A stretch of DNA of 64,000 nt from Flavobacterium sp. NRK F7 (lineage in GTDB: Bacteria > Bacteroidota > Bacteroidia > Flavobacteriales > Flavobacteriaceae), in the NCBI RefSeq assembly GCF_024054195.1, contig NZ_JAMXLB010000001.1:770493-834492 (forward strand), in the 5' to 3' direction. How positions within the stretch are numbered: position 1 is the stretch's first letter; the number at the start of each line of letters is the position of its first letter. The notes beneath the pieces are model-generated. The model was not told where the DNA came from. It worked only from the letters and a program-made list of their open reading frames with translations, and searched no databases. Shown here piece by piece: positions 1-7,927 of this stretch. The translations under genes were made by a program, and so were the position numbers.

Positions 1-1617
1 GAAATGGAACCACAAGCGGGTATCGGTTTTTTTGGAAGTTATATTGGTACAGATGCTAAAAATAGTACCCGAAATGTAGTGTATATTGGTACGGGTAGTT
101 TAGGTTTACCAGATCGCGATTATTATGTTTCTGATGCTCCTGACAATAAAGAAAAAAGAGAAAAATACGAACAACATGTAGCTAAAATGCTTCAATTTGT
201 AGGTGATGATGAAGCAACCGCAAAAGCAAATGCCGCTAAAATTTTAGCCTTAGAAACTAAAATGTCTGAAGCTACTTTTGATCGTGTTGAAAGAAGAGAT
301 AGAAGAAAAAGCTATAATCCCATGACTGTAGCTGATTTAGAAAAGATTACACCTACTGTAAAATGGGAAAACTATTTACAAGGAGTTGGAATTGGTAAAA
401 TTGATTCTTTAATTGTTTCTCAACCAAAATATATGGAACGGTTAGAGACTATTTTTAAAGAGAACGATTTGGAAGCTTGGAAAGCCTACATGAAATGGAC
501 TTTACTCAGAGGTGCTTCGGATGAATTAACCACAGCAATAGAAGATGCAAATTTTGAATTTTACGGCAAAACTTTAACGGGGGCTGTTAAACAAAGACCA
601 GCTGATGAAAGAGCGCTTCAAGTGGTAAATAGAAGAATGGGAGAAGCTATCGGAAAATTATATGTGGCTAAAAAATTCCCACCTGAGGCAAAAGCAAAAG
701 CACAAGCCATGATTGCAAATGTTTTTAAAGCTTTTGAAAATAGAATTGACAATTTACCTTGGATGACCAAAGAAACCAAAGAAAATGCCAAATTGAAATT
801 AAAGAAATCAAGAGTTAAAATTGGTTATCCAGATGTGTGGGAAGATTACTCTAAATTGACCATCACTGATCCAAAAGATGGAGGTACTTATTTCCAAAAT
901 TCAAGACAATATGCGTTATGGAGACATCAAGATAATTTAGATAAATTAGGAAAACCAGTGGATAAAGAAGAATGGGGAATGTCACCACAAACGGTAAATG
1001 CGTACTTTAATCCTTCTTACAATGAAATTGTATTTCCAGCAGCTATTTTACAACCTCCTTTTTATGATTATAGAGCAGATGAAGCTGTCAATTATGGTGG
1101 AATTGGTGCCGTAATTGGTCATGAAATTTCTCATGGATTTGATGATTCAGGATCTAGATATAACGCAGATGGAAATTTAATCAATTGGTGGAGCGATGAA
1201 GATTTAACACAATTTACTTCTTTAGGGTCCGCTTTAGCAGATCAATATTCTGCTTTGCAACCTTTACCAGGTATTTATGTAGATGGTAAATTTACTTTAG
1301 GAGAAAACATTGGTGATTTAGGAGGTGTAAATGCAGCGTACGATGGTTTACAAATCTATTTAAAAGAAAACGGTAATCCAGGATTAATAGATGGGTTTAC
1401 TCCAGAACAACGTTTCTTTATTTCTTGGGCAACCATTTGGAGAAGTAAAATGAGAGATGAAGCTATTAAAAACCAAGTAAAAACAGATCCACATTCACCA
1501 GGAATGTATCGTGCTTATGTGCCGTTACAAAATGTAGATGCTTTCTATGAAGCGTTTGATGTAGAAGCAGGTGATGGTATGTATGTAGCTCCAGAAAAAC
1601 GAGTTAAAATCTGGTAA
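1..1617 (+). CDS. M13 (neprilysin/PepO) family zinc metallopeptidase, 5'-truncated by the window
   Basis: The frame is open from base 1, so the first ATG at 4 is internal; about 538 residues remain of a family usually near 680, so the signal peptide and first part of the domain lie outside. The zinc motif HEISH is at about 1117-1133, and the third ligand region ENIGDLGG at about 1303-1330. Substrate-binding stretch NAYFNPSYNEIVFPA precedes the zinc site, as in the M13 family. The C-terminus ends in VKIW, close to the CxW ending of the family. It is probably periplasmic or a lipoprotein that cuts short peptides. A strong terminator follows. The family call is secure; the substrate is unknown. 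Confidence 0.93.
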   Translation, partial: EMEPQAGIGFFGSYIGTDAKNSTRNVVYIGTGSLGLPDRDYYVSDAPDNKEKREKYEQHVAKMLQFVGDDEATAKANAAKILALETKMSEATFDRVERRDRRKSYNPMTVADLEKITPTVKWENYLQGVGIGKIDSLIVSQPKYMERLETIFKENDLEAWKAYMKWTLLRGASDELTTAIEDANFEFYGKTLTGAVKQRPADERALQVVNRRMGEAIGKLYVAKKFPPEAKAKAQAMIANVFKAFENRIDNLPWMTKETKENAKLKLKKSRVKIGYPDVWEDYSKLTITDPKDGGTYFQNSRQYALWRHQDNLDKLGKPVDKEEWGMSPQTVNAYFNPSYNEIVFPAAILQPPFYDYRADEAVNYGGIGAVIGHEISHGFDDSGSRYNADGNLINWWSDEDLTQFTSLGSALADQYSALQPLPGIYVDGKFTLGENIGDLGGVNAAYDGLQIYLKENGNPGLIDGFTPEQRFFISWATIWRSKMRDEAIKNQVKTDPHSPGMYRAYVPLQNVDAFYEAFDVEAGDGMYVAPEKRVKIW

Positions 1618-1652
1618 ATAGATTTGGTTTAGTTACAATTCAAAAATTATAG

Positions 1653-1685
1653 AACACTCAAATAAAAGTATTTGAGTGTTTTTTT
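1653..1685 (+). terminator. Rho-independent terminator after the M13 peptidase gene
   Basis: A perfect 12-bp inverted repeat (AACACTCAAATA / TATTTGAGTGTT) with a 4-nt loop is followed directly by T5. It sits between two converging genes and overlaps the end of the EamA gene by two bases. Confidence 0.88.
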
Positions 1686-2607
1686 ATGGTTTTTTAATTG
1701 CTTTGTTTACCAAAAATAAGCCAGTAAGCGTTACGAAACCTCCAATGGCGATTGAAACGGTTAAAGGTTCGTTGAATAAAATGTATCCAAAAAACAAAGC
1801 CACCATAGGGTTAATATAAGCATATAAACTACTTACTTCTTTAGGTAAATGTTCTAAAGCATAAATAAAAGCAATAAACGTTAAAACAGATCCAAAGACA
1901 ACTAAATAAGCAATCGACCACCAAGAAACAGCAGGTATTTCACTTAAAGGAACCGTTTCTCCTGTGGATTGAATTACTCCAAAAATAGCCACACAGGAAA
2001 TTAGCATTTGTAAGCCTAAACTAAAATAAGGGTTGAAATTCGTTCTATTTTCTCTAATATAGATGGAAGATAGAGCCCAAGTAAATGTTGCAATAACAGA
2101 TAGAATAATTCCAAAACGAAATTCAGGGTTTAGAAAATCGTTTAGATAATCATAAAATATTACACAAATTCCAAAAAAACAGATAATCAACCCTAAAACA
2201 GCTTTCCATGAAACTTTTTCACCTCTAAAAAAGCTAATAATTACAATCCATAGCGGAAATATGGAACCAATAATAGCACCCAATCCACTAGAAATATACT
2301 TCACACCCCATGTACTTAAACCGTTACTCAACATGAAATTTAGTATACTTAATACTAAAATATTACGCCATTGTCTTTGTGTAGGCCAAGGTGCTTTTTT
2401 TATAAGAAAATAAGTTAAGTAGATAATGCCACCAAAAAATTGACGTAAAACAACCAACTGCATCGCTGGCATATGTTTTACCCCTTCTTTAGAAGCAATC
2501 CATGTAGTTCCCCAAAAAAAACTAATCCAACACAACGCAAGAAAAGGCAACCCAATTGCCTTTTTTTTCTGCTTGATATATTCGTGAAAAACACTAAAAT
2601 AGGCCAT
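1684..2607 (-). CDS. EamA/DMT-family membrane transporter
   Basis: A 307-residue protein with ten hydrophobic segments arranged as two EamA repeats, about residues 18-150 and 165-300. The first repeat has SFFWGTTWIASKEGV and the second ends in a helix with the NPMVALFFGYILFNEPL signature of the drug/metabolite transporter superfamily. It sits in the inner membrane and probably exports a metabolite; the substrate cannot be told. The upstream gene on the same strand ends only four bases before the start, so the two are probably co-transcribed. Confidence 0.88.
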   Translation of the reverse strand: MAYFSVFHEYIKQKKKAIGLPFLALCWISFFWGTTWIASKEGVKHMPAMQLVVLRQFFGGIIYLTYFLIKKAPWPTQRQWRNILVLSILNFMLSNGLSTWGVKYISSGLGAIIGSIFPLWIVIISFFRGEKVSWKAVLGLIICFFGICVIFYDYLNDFLNPEFRFGIILSVIATFTWALSSIYIRENRTNFNPYFSLGLQMLISCVAIFGVIQSTGETVPLSEIPAVSWWSIAYLVVFGSVLTFIAFIYALEHLPKEVSSLYAYINPMVALFFGYILFNEPLTVSIAIGGFVTLTGLFLVNKAIKKP

Positions 2608-2611
2608 TTAT

Positions 2612-3448
2612 TTATACCTCTTTTTTAAAAATATAAGACAATACTGTTTCAATTTTAGCACTACTGATAATTTTACCTTTTGATGCTGTATTTTTGGCAA
2701 ATATAGGCAAAGGCAAATTCATATTTTTTGCTTTTTTGTGATAATATTCTTCTCGAGTGGGATGCTGAGGTGCCACAGCGTTAAAAATTATTTTGTCAGT
2801 CTTATTGTCACTTCGAGCGGAGTCGAGAAGTTGTTCCAAAATTTCCAGAATTATACCAATACAATCTTCTTGATGTATAAAATTAATCGGTCCATCAGGG
2901 TTTTCTACATTTTCTTTGCCAGCCAAATATTTTATAGGATGTCTATCTTCCCCAATTAAACCTCCAAAACGTAGAACTATAGTTTGAAAATGGGGATTAT
3001 CCAATAGTAATTGTTCTACTTCAACTAATTGCTTTCCGCTTTCAGTTTCCGGATTTGTAGGTGTTTCTTCCGTGATTTCTTCAATTGGAAACACATCACG
3101 ATAAACAGAAGTCGAACTTACAAAAAGGACTTTTTTTATTTCAGATTTTTCAATTTGGGTAACCAATGTTTGTATTTTGGCGACAAAAGAAGCAGAAGTG
3201 TCTTTTCTCAAATTAGGTGGAATGTCAATAACTAAAACTTCCGAATTCTTTAAAAAACTAGTTATGTCTCCTTCAATGGTATTTTCGTAAAGAGCAATTA
3301 AATAAGGTTGGATGCCCTTCTCCTGTAATAATTCGAGTTTATGCGCTGAAGTTGTAGAGCCTTTCACAGAAAAACCATTTTTTAATAAATGATTGGCCAA
3401 AGGCAAACCTAACCAGCCACAGCCTAATAGGGAAATTTGTTTAGTCAT
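2612..3448 (-). CDS. NAD(P)-binding Rossmann protein, YeeZ-like epimerase/dehydratase family
   Basis: A 278-residue soluble protein beginning with a dinucleotide-binding turn (LLGCGWLGLPLA) and carrying VLFVSSTSVY, the position of the SDR catalytic Ser, plus LRFGGLIGEDRHP as in YeeZ-type SDR relatives. The reaction is not known. The start overlaps the end of the 467-residue membrane protein gene, suggesting translational coupling. Near residues 200-215 the reading frame runs through a GC-rich repeat-like element (2807-2833) encoding LLDSARSDNKTDK, which looks like an in-frame insertion into a surface loop. Confidence 0.78.
   Translation of the reverse strand: MTKQISLLGCGWLGLPLANHLLKNGFSVKGSTTSAHKLELLQEKGIQPYLIALYENTIEGDITSFLKNSEVLVIDIPPNLRKDTSASFVAKIQTLVTQIEKSEIKKVLFVSSTSVYRDVFPIEEITEETPTNPETESGKQLVEVEQLLLDNPHFQTIVLRFGGLIGEDRHPIKYLAGKENVENPDGPINFIHQEDCIGIILEILEQLLDSARSDNKTDKIIFNAVAPQHPTREEYYHKKAKNMNLPLPIFAKNTASKGKIISSAKIETVLSYIFKKEV
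2807..2833. repeat. GC-rich palindromic (REP-like) element inside a coding sequence
   Basis: The core CTTCGAGCGGAGTCGAGAAG is much richer in G and C than the surrounding gene and forms an imperfect hairpin between ACTTC and GAAGT arms. It resembles short palindromic elements I know to be scattered in Flavobacteriia genomes, normally between genes. Here it lies in-frame within the Rossmann protein gene. A second GC-rich insertion-like stretch lies at the start of metG. Confidence 0.5.
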
Positions 3449-4844
3449 CTTCTGGACGTTTAGGAGGTAATTTTAATAAATTATCAGTTTCAAACGCGTA
3501 GTTATATATAATATTAAAAGGCAAAATTGATTCTGGATTATTATATAAAGTATAATCACCTACATTTTTTTCTCTAGCAACTATTTTGCAAGCCTTTAAA
3601 TAACCGGCTCGAGTATAAGATAAAACGTTTATATAATCTGAAAAAACGGCATCTTCTTTAAGTCTTACTACTAATGTATAATGCTTATCTTTTAAAATAT
3701 GTAATGCTATATTTTTTGCTATTTCATTACAATTAACAGGACTGTTATTTATTAAAATTTCATTTTCTTTGGTTAATTGAACCATAATTTCATTTTCAAA
3801 AGATGCAACTCTTCTTCTTCTCACTTCAAAAATGCCTTCAGGATTGTCTTGATAGTATCTTTTGGGAAATTTTGGATTTTCAGGATACGCGTTATAAGCA
3901 ATCTTAAAATCGGAGTAAGTCGTAATAACTTTTTGTAATTTATATAACTGTTTTAAAGAAGTATTCTTATCAATATTGAGTTGTACAAAGTAATTGAGAT
4001 TTTCAAAATAAAATCCTTCATTATTAAGCGCTACTACTATTTCTTTTAGTTGACTGAAATTTCTTTTTTTTCCATAAAAGTATAGTTCTCCTTTTTTTGA
4101 AACATATAGTTGTAATGTTTTATTTCGTGAATAAAGAGCTTCTGTAAAATGGATATTTGGTAACTCGATATTTCCTTTAATATAAGGGTTTTCGGCATGT
4201 TGTTTCTTGAAATAGCTTTCAAAATCCACAAGATTAATTTGAGAAAAAACTATCGCAACAATAGAAATGAAAACAAAAGAACCAATCATGTATTTTAAGT
4301 AATTATGAAGAATTACTCTTAAACTTTGCCAGGATTGTAAAAACAAGACCAATATAATCAATAAGAATAGATAAGGATATTCTTCAAAAAAATTAAGATG
4401 CTCATTAATTGAAAAAGTATAATCTCCCCAATAAAGACTATTCATATTCATAACTCCGTAGAACACAGCTAATTTTATAAAACAAAATAGAAAGAACCAA
4501 ATCCATATATTTTGGTTGTGAACTATTTTTTTACGGCTAAATTGAATTCTTTTTTCCCACAATTTTTTATTGGTATCAAAAATTATTTTTAGAAAAAAAG
4601 TTTGTGCAATAATTAAGGCTAAAAAAGCATAAAATAAATTATAAAAAAGGAGTTCGTTTTCCGTAAATTCTAAATAGTTAAAATTAGTGGTAAACGTATA
4701 CGAGCGAAAAATATCTCTACCTAAAATAAAAAATTGGTATAAAAAAAAGCTTAGAAAAATACTTATAACTAAACCTGCCCAAAACCTCAATTTTAAAATA
4801 GGAATGGATTCTTTAAAAGAAATCTTTTTTCTTTTCTCTTTCAT
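3441..4844 (-). CDS. Uncharacterised membrane protein with four predicted helices and a periplasmic domain
   Basis: I do not recognise this 467-residue protein. Four hydrophobic stretches lie in the first 210 residues (about 15-40, 67-90, 110-132 and 150-205 with two close helices), followed by a soluble C-terminal half of about 250 residues. That half contains two similar alpha/beta blocks, VALNNEGFYFENLNYFVQLNIDKNTSLKQL and a later VRLKEDAVFSDY, recalling ExbD/TolR-like biopolymer folds, but the match is only suggestive. The gene is followed by an overlapping NAD-binding protein gene. Very high A+T content is in line with its neighbours. Confidence 0.6.
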   Translation of the reverse strand: MKEKRKKISFKESIPILKLRFWAGLVISIFLSFFLYQFFILGRDIFRSYTFTTNFNYLEFTENELLFYNLFYAFLALIIAQTFFLKIIFDTNKKLWEKRIQFSRKKIVHNQNIWIWFFLFCFIKLAVFYGVMNMNSLYWGDYTFSINEHLNFFEEYPYLFLLIILVLFLQSWQSLRVILHNYLKYMIGSFVFISIVAIVFSQINLVDFESYFKKQHAENPYIKGNIELPNIHFTEALYSRNKTLQLYVSKKGELYFYGKKRNFSQLKEIVVALNNEGFYFENLNYFVQLNIDKNTSLKQLYKLQKVITTYSDFKIAYNAYPENPKFPKRYYQDNPEGIFEVRRRRVASFENEIMVQLTKENEILINNSPVNCNEIAKNIALHILKDKHYTLVVRLKEDAVFSDYINVLSYTRAGYLKACKIVAREKNVGDYTLYNNPESILPFNIIYNYAFETDNLLKLPPKRPEDD

Positions 4845-4857
4845 CTTTTCTCTAAAT

Positions 4858-5208
4858 CTAACTATCTTTTTTCACCAATACAAATCCGTCATTTTCAATT
4901 GCCATATATCCTTGATCGTATAAGAAATAATAGGTGTTCCCTGTTTTAGTTTGATAAATAGAGGTAAAAAAATCAAAATCAAAACCTTTGCTTAGAAGTT
5001 TGTTTCTCGTCGTTTTGGTTTTATCTTCTGGGTTTAATTCGGAAAGAATACGATAATTTTTACGCAATTTATTATTAATATTTCGCATCAAATTATTTTG
5101 ATCCTTATTCATTTTATTATTGTAGGCATTTCTACAACTATCGGAACAGAACTTTTTATCTTCTCGACCTACAATTTTATCCTTGCATTCTAAACATACT
5201 TTGGCCAT
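4858..5208 (-). CDS. Small zinc-ribbon protein
   Basis: A 116-residue protein with an N-terminal zinc-finger pattern CLEC-KDKIVGREDKKF-CSDSC (C-x2-C ... C-x3-C) at residues 5-25, a basic Asn/Lys-rich linker and a C-terminal region ending in YDQGYMAIENDGFVLVKKD. Short proteins of this layout are widespread and uncharacterised in Flavobacteriia. The ribbon is what shows function: it should bind one zinc ion and could contact nucleic acid. It sits two bases from the YfiT-like gene, in the same orientation, so the two probably share a transcript. Confidence 0.7.
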   Translation of the reverse strand: MAKVCLECKDKIVGREDKKFCSDSCRNAYNNKMNKDQNNLMRNINNKLRKNYRILSELNPEDKTKTTRNKLLSKGFDFDFFTSIYQTKTGNTYYFLYDQGYMAIENDGFVLVKKDS

Positions 5209-5210
5209 CC

Positions 5211-5747
5211 TTAAAACTTGTTTTTATGCAATAAAGCTTGTTTAATATGTGCCAAATGGTGGTTGCAATGCCAAGCATATAAACCAGCAACACTTTTTAA
5301 GGTGAATGATTTGTTGCTTTCTGGATGGAAATAGGTTTTTTCCCAATCTTTTTCATCCATATTCACCATTACTAAATGCCATTTGTGGTGTAAGCCTTTT
5401 AAGATCAATAAGGAATACGAAATATCATCATCGGTACCATCAATTAATTCTGCCCAAACATCCTCCGCATAGGGTTTAATAGTTGGGTTGTTTTCAGTAA
5501 GTGCCAATTTAAATCGGATCAAAGCATTACTATGACTGTCTGCGCAATGATGGACCACTTGTTTGATGTTCCAACCATACGGACGGTATTTCCAATGCAG
5601 TTCTTCCTTAGAAAGGCCATCAGTCATAGCCACAATTTGTTCTGGAAAATGTTGTATTTCTGAAATCCAATTATTAAGTATATCTTCTGTAATGATTTCC
5701 GGACAATTAAATTGTCCTATAGGATATTTAAGTTGTTCTAGTTCCAT
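5211..5747 (-). CDS. YfiT/DinB-family metal-dependent hydrolase or thiol transferase
   Basis: A 178-residue protein matching the YfiT/BstA type of the DinB four-helix superfamily. The N-terminal YPIGQF, the GWNIKQVVHHCADSH segment with its metal-binding His at about residues 66-71, and the WHCNHHLAHIKQAL helix with further His ligands near residues 159-168 are all present. Members act as metal-dependent hydrolases or as bacillithiol transferases. Which thiol or substrate is used here cannot be read from sequence. It ends one base before the gene upstream begins, suggesting an operon with the lipocalin-like secreted protein. Confidence 0.85.
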   Translation of the reverse strand: MELEQLKYPIGQFNCPEIITEDILNNWISEIQHFPEQIVAMTDGLSKEELHWKYRPYGWNIKQVVHHCADSHSNALIRFKLALTENNPTIKPYAEDVWAELIDGTDDDISYSLLILKGLHHKWHLVMVNMDEKDWEKTYFHPESNKSFTLKSVAGLYAWHCNHHLAHIKQALLHKNKF

Positions 5748-6227
5748 TTATTTCTTAAAATTAAAAACGACTTCTTTCTTAGAATCTTCAAAATAGGCGT
5801 AAAGGTTGATTTCATTTTCAGATACTTTTTCAAAAGTAAAATTATCAAAGTACATTCTGTTTTTTTCTTTTTTGATAAACCTGAAATCTTCGGATTTGTC
5901 TTTGTCTTCCCAGCCTTTTAAATTAGCATCAAAGTGTTTGATTTGGTACAAAAGTGTTTTGTCTTTTTCTACGATATGCCCTACTTCATAAAAAACAACT
6001 TTACCTTCTACCACTAATTTAAAATCAAATAGCATAGAACCGCCTAAAGGTGAGCTCCAATTTTCTTGAAAGGTTCCACCAAAAGCTTCTCCGGTCCAAT
6101 TTCCAACAAGCCATTCCATATCTTTTAAGGTGGCTTTTTCTGAACCTTTTTCATCATTATAGTGAAGCGTATTTTGTGCAAAACTAATCGTAACAAAAAG
6201 CAGTACTAAGTAAGTTATTTTTTTCAT
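5748..6227 (-). CDS. Secreted DUF6265-like protein
   Basis: A 159-residue protein with a clear signal peptide (MKKITYLVLLFVTISFAQ) and the sequence LKDMEWLVGNWTGEAFGGTFQENWSSP, the hallmark of DUF6265-type proteins with a lipocalin-like beta barrel. These are probably periplasmic and may bind a small hydrophobic ligand, but no function is established. It heads a compact three-gene run with the YfiT-like and zinc-ribbon genes. Confidence 0.75.
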   Translation of the reverse strand: MKKITYLVLLFVTISFAQNTLHYNDEKGSEKATLKDMEWLVGNWTGEAFGGTFQENWSSPLGGSMLFDFKLVVEGKVVFYEVGHIVEKDKTLLYQIKHFDANLKGWEDKDKSEDFRFIKKEKNRMYFDNFTFEKVSENEINLYAYFEDSKKEVVFNFKK

Positions 6228-6251
6228 GTTTGTATGTTTGATAAAAGCCTA

Positions 6252-7781
6252 TTATTGTTTCAGCTTTTTTAATTGGTACAAATCTTTACGACGGTCTTTC
6301 ATAGTGTTTACACTTCCATGTTCGTGCAATTCTTTTAATAAGTCAAGATCCACATCTACTATTAACGTCATTTCCGTATTTGGAGTGGCTTCAGCTTTAA
6401 TTCCATTACTTGGAAAGGCAAAATCAGAAGGCGTAAAAACAGCTGCTTGTGCATATTGGATATCCATATTATTTACTTTAGGTAAATTGCCAACACAACC
6501 AGCAACGGCTACATAACATTCATTTTCAATGGCACGTGCTTGTGCACAATTTTTAACGCGAGTATATCCATTTTGAGTATCGGTTAAAAAAGGAACAAAT
6601 AAAATATTCATGCCTTCATCAGCCATTAGACGCGATAATTCTGGGAATTCCACATCATAACAAATAATAATACCTATTTTACCACAATCGGTATCAAAGG
6701 TTTGAATCATATCGCCACCTGTCATTCCCCAATGAAACACTTCATTTGGTGTAATGTGAATTTTACGATACATTTCATAGGTTCCATCTCTACGACAAAG
6801 GAATCCTACATTATACACATGACCATTTTCTTGATAAGGCATGCTTCCGCTAACAATATTAATATTGTAGGAAATGGCATATTCTTGAAATTTTTTACGA
6901 ATCGCTTCTGTATGACGCGCCAATTCTTTAATGGCTTCCGCTTCCGACAAGTGGTTGTAATCGGCCATTAAAGGAGCGGTAAACAGTTCTGGAAACAGCG
7001 CAAAATCACTACCATAACCCGAAACCGCATCAATGAAAAACTCGGCTTGTTCAAATAGAGCATCTAGATTATTTAACGGGCGCATTTGCCATTGGATTAA
7101 ACCCAAACGAACAATACTTTTGTCTACATTGATTAATTTTTTAGAATCTTCGTAATAAATATTATTCCATTCTAATAAAACAGCATATTCTTGAGATTCT
7201 TTATCACCTTCCAAATAATTTTTCAAGACACGCACTTCATGAAAGTCATTGCTTAACTGGAAAGATAATACAGGATCATAAATTTCTTTTTTCTTGACTT
7301 TTTCCAAATATTTTTTAGGTGTAATTTCTTTAGCATACTTACCATAATTTGGAATTCTTCCTGCAAAAACAATAGAACGCAAATTCAATTGTTCGCATAA
7401 TTCTTTTCGAGCATCATACAAACGTCTGCCCAATCGTAACCCTCTGTAATTTGGATTAATAAATACATCTATACCATATAAAACATCTCCTTCTTCGTTA
7501 TGTGTTTTAAAGGTATAATTGCCAGTAACTTCTTTATAGGTCTTTGTTTTAAAAGCGAAATCTTCCGAAACCAGAATTGATAAAGCAGAACCTACAACTA
7601 CATCGTCGGCTACAATAACTAACTGACCTTCTGGAAAAACTTTTAATAGTTTCTTAATATCAGTTTCATTCCAATAAGAATCTACCATTTCTGGGTAGGC
7701 TTCAATCATGGATTTCTTAAGCTCCTTATAATCTTTAATCTGTAAATTTCGCAGTTCAACTTTACTAATTGTATTCGGCAT
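6252..7781 (-). CDS. GNAT acetyltransferase fused to a carbon-nitrogen hydrolase (nitrilase superfamily)
   Basis: A 509-residue two-domain protein. Residues 1-180 form a GNAT acyltransferase with the acetyl-CoA loop NPNYRGLRLGRRLYDARKELCE. Residues about 222-500 form a nitrilase-superfamily amidase with the catalytic triad in LFPELFTAP (Glu), YRKIHITPNE (Lys) and GIIICYDVEFPE (Cys). The same fusion is widespread in Bacteroidota and proteobacteria and is annotated as bifunctional; its substrate is unknown, though an N-acyl amide or polyamine compound would suit both activities. It is a stand-alone gene with no close partner. Confidence 0.9.
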   Translation of the reverse strand: MPNTISKVELRNLQIKDYKELKKSMIEAYPEMVDSYWNETDIKKLLKVFPEGQLVIVADDVVVGSALSILVSEDFAFKTKTYKEVTGNYTFKTHNEEGDVLYGIDVFINPNYRGLRLGRRLYDARKELCEQLNLRSIVFAGRIPNYGKYAKEITPKKYLEKVKKKEIYDPVLSFQLSNDFHEVRVLKNYLEGDKESQEYAVLLEWNNIYYEDSKKLINVDKSIVRLGLIQWQMRPLNNLDALFEQAEFFIDAVSGYGSDFALFPELFTAPLMADYNHLSEAEAIKELARHTEAIRKKFQEYAISYNINIVSGSMPYQENGHVYNVGFLCRRDGTYEMYRKIHITPNEVFHWGMTGGDMIQTFDTDCGKIGIIICYDVEFPELSRLMADEGMNILFVPFLTDTQNGYTRVKNCAQARAIENECYVAVAGCVGNLPKVNNMDIQYAQAAVFTPSDFAFPSNGIKAEATPNTEMTLIVDVDLDLLKELHEHGSVNTMKDRRKDLYQLKKLKQ

Positions 7782-7825
7782 ATATTAGGGTTTTTTATCA
7801 AAGATACTAATTTTAGTTTCCGTTT

Positions 7826-7842
7826 ACAACCGTTTACAAATA
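7826..7842. repeat. 17-bp direct repeat, left copy (flanks the SLC13 permease gene)
   Basis: The sequence ACAACCGTTTACAAATA occurs here and again, exactly, at 9735-9751. Several further TTTACAA/TTACAAA units surround both copies. Confidence 0.6.
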
Positions 7843-7927
7843 GTCTTATAATCTTGTAAAACTATTTGAAAATGATGTAAATTTTTATACAACAGTAATC
7901 GTATTTTTATGTGTAAATTAGAACTAT

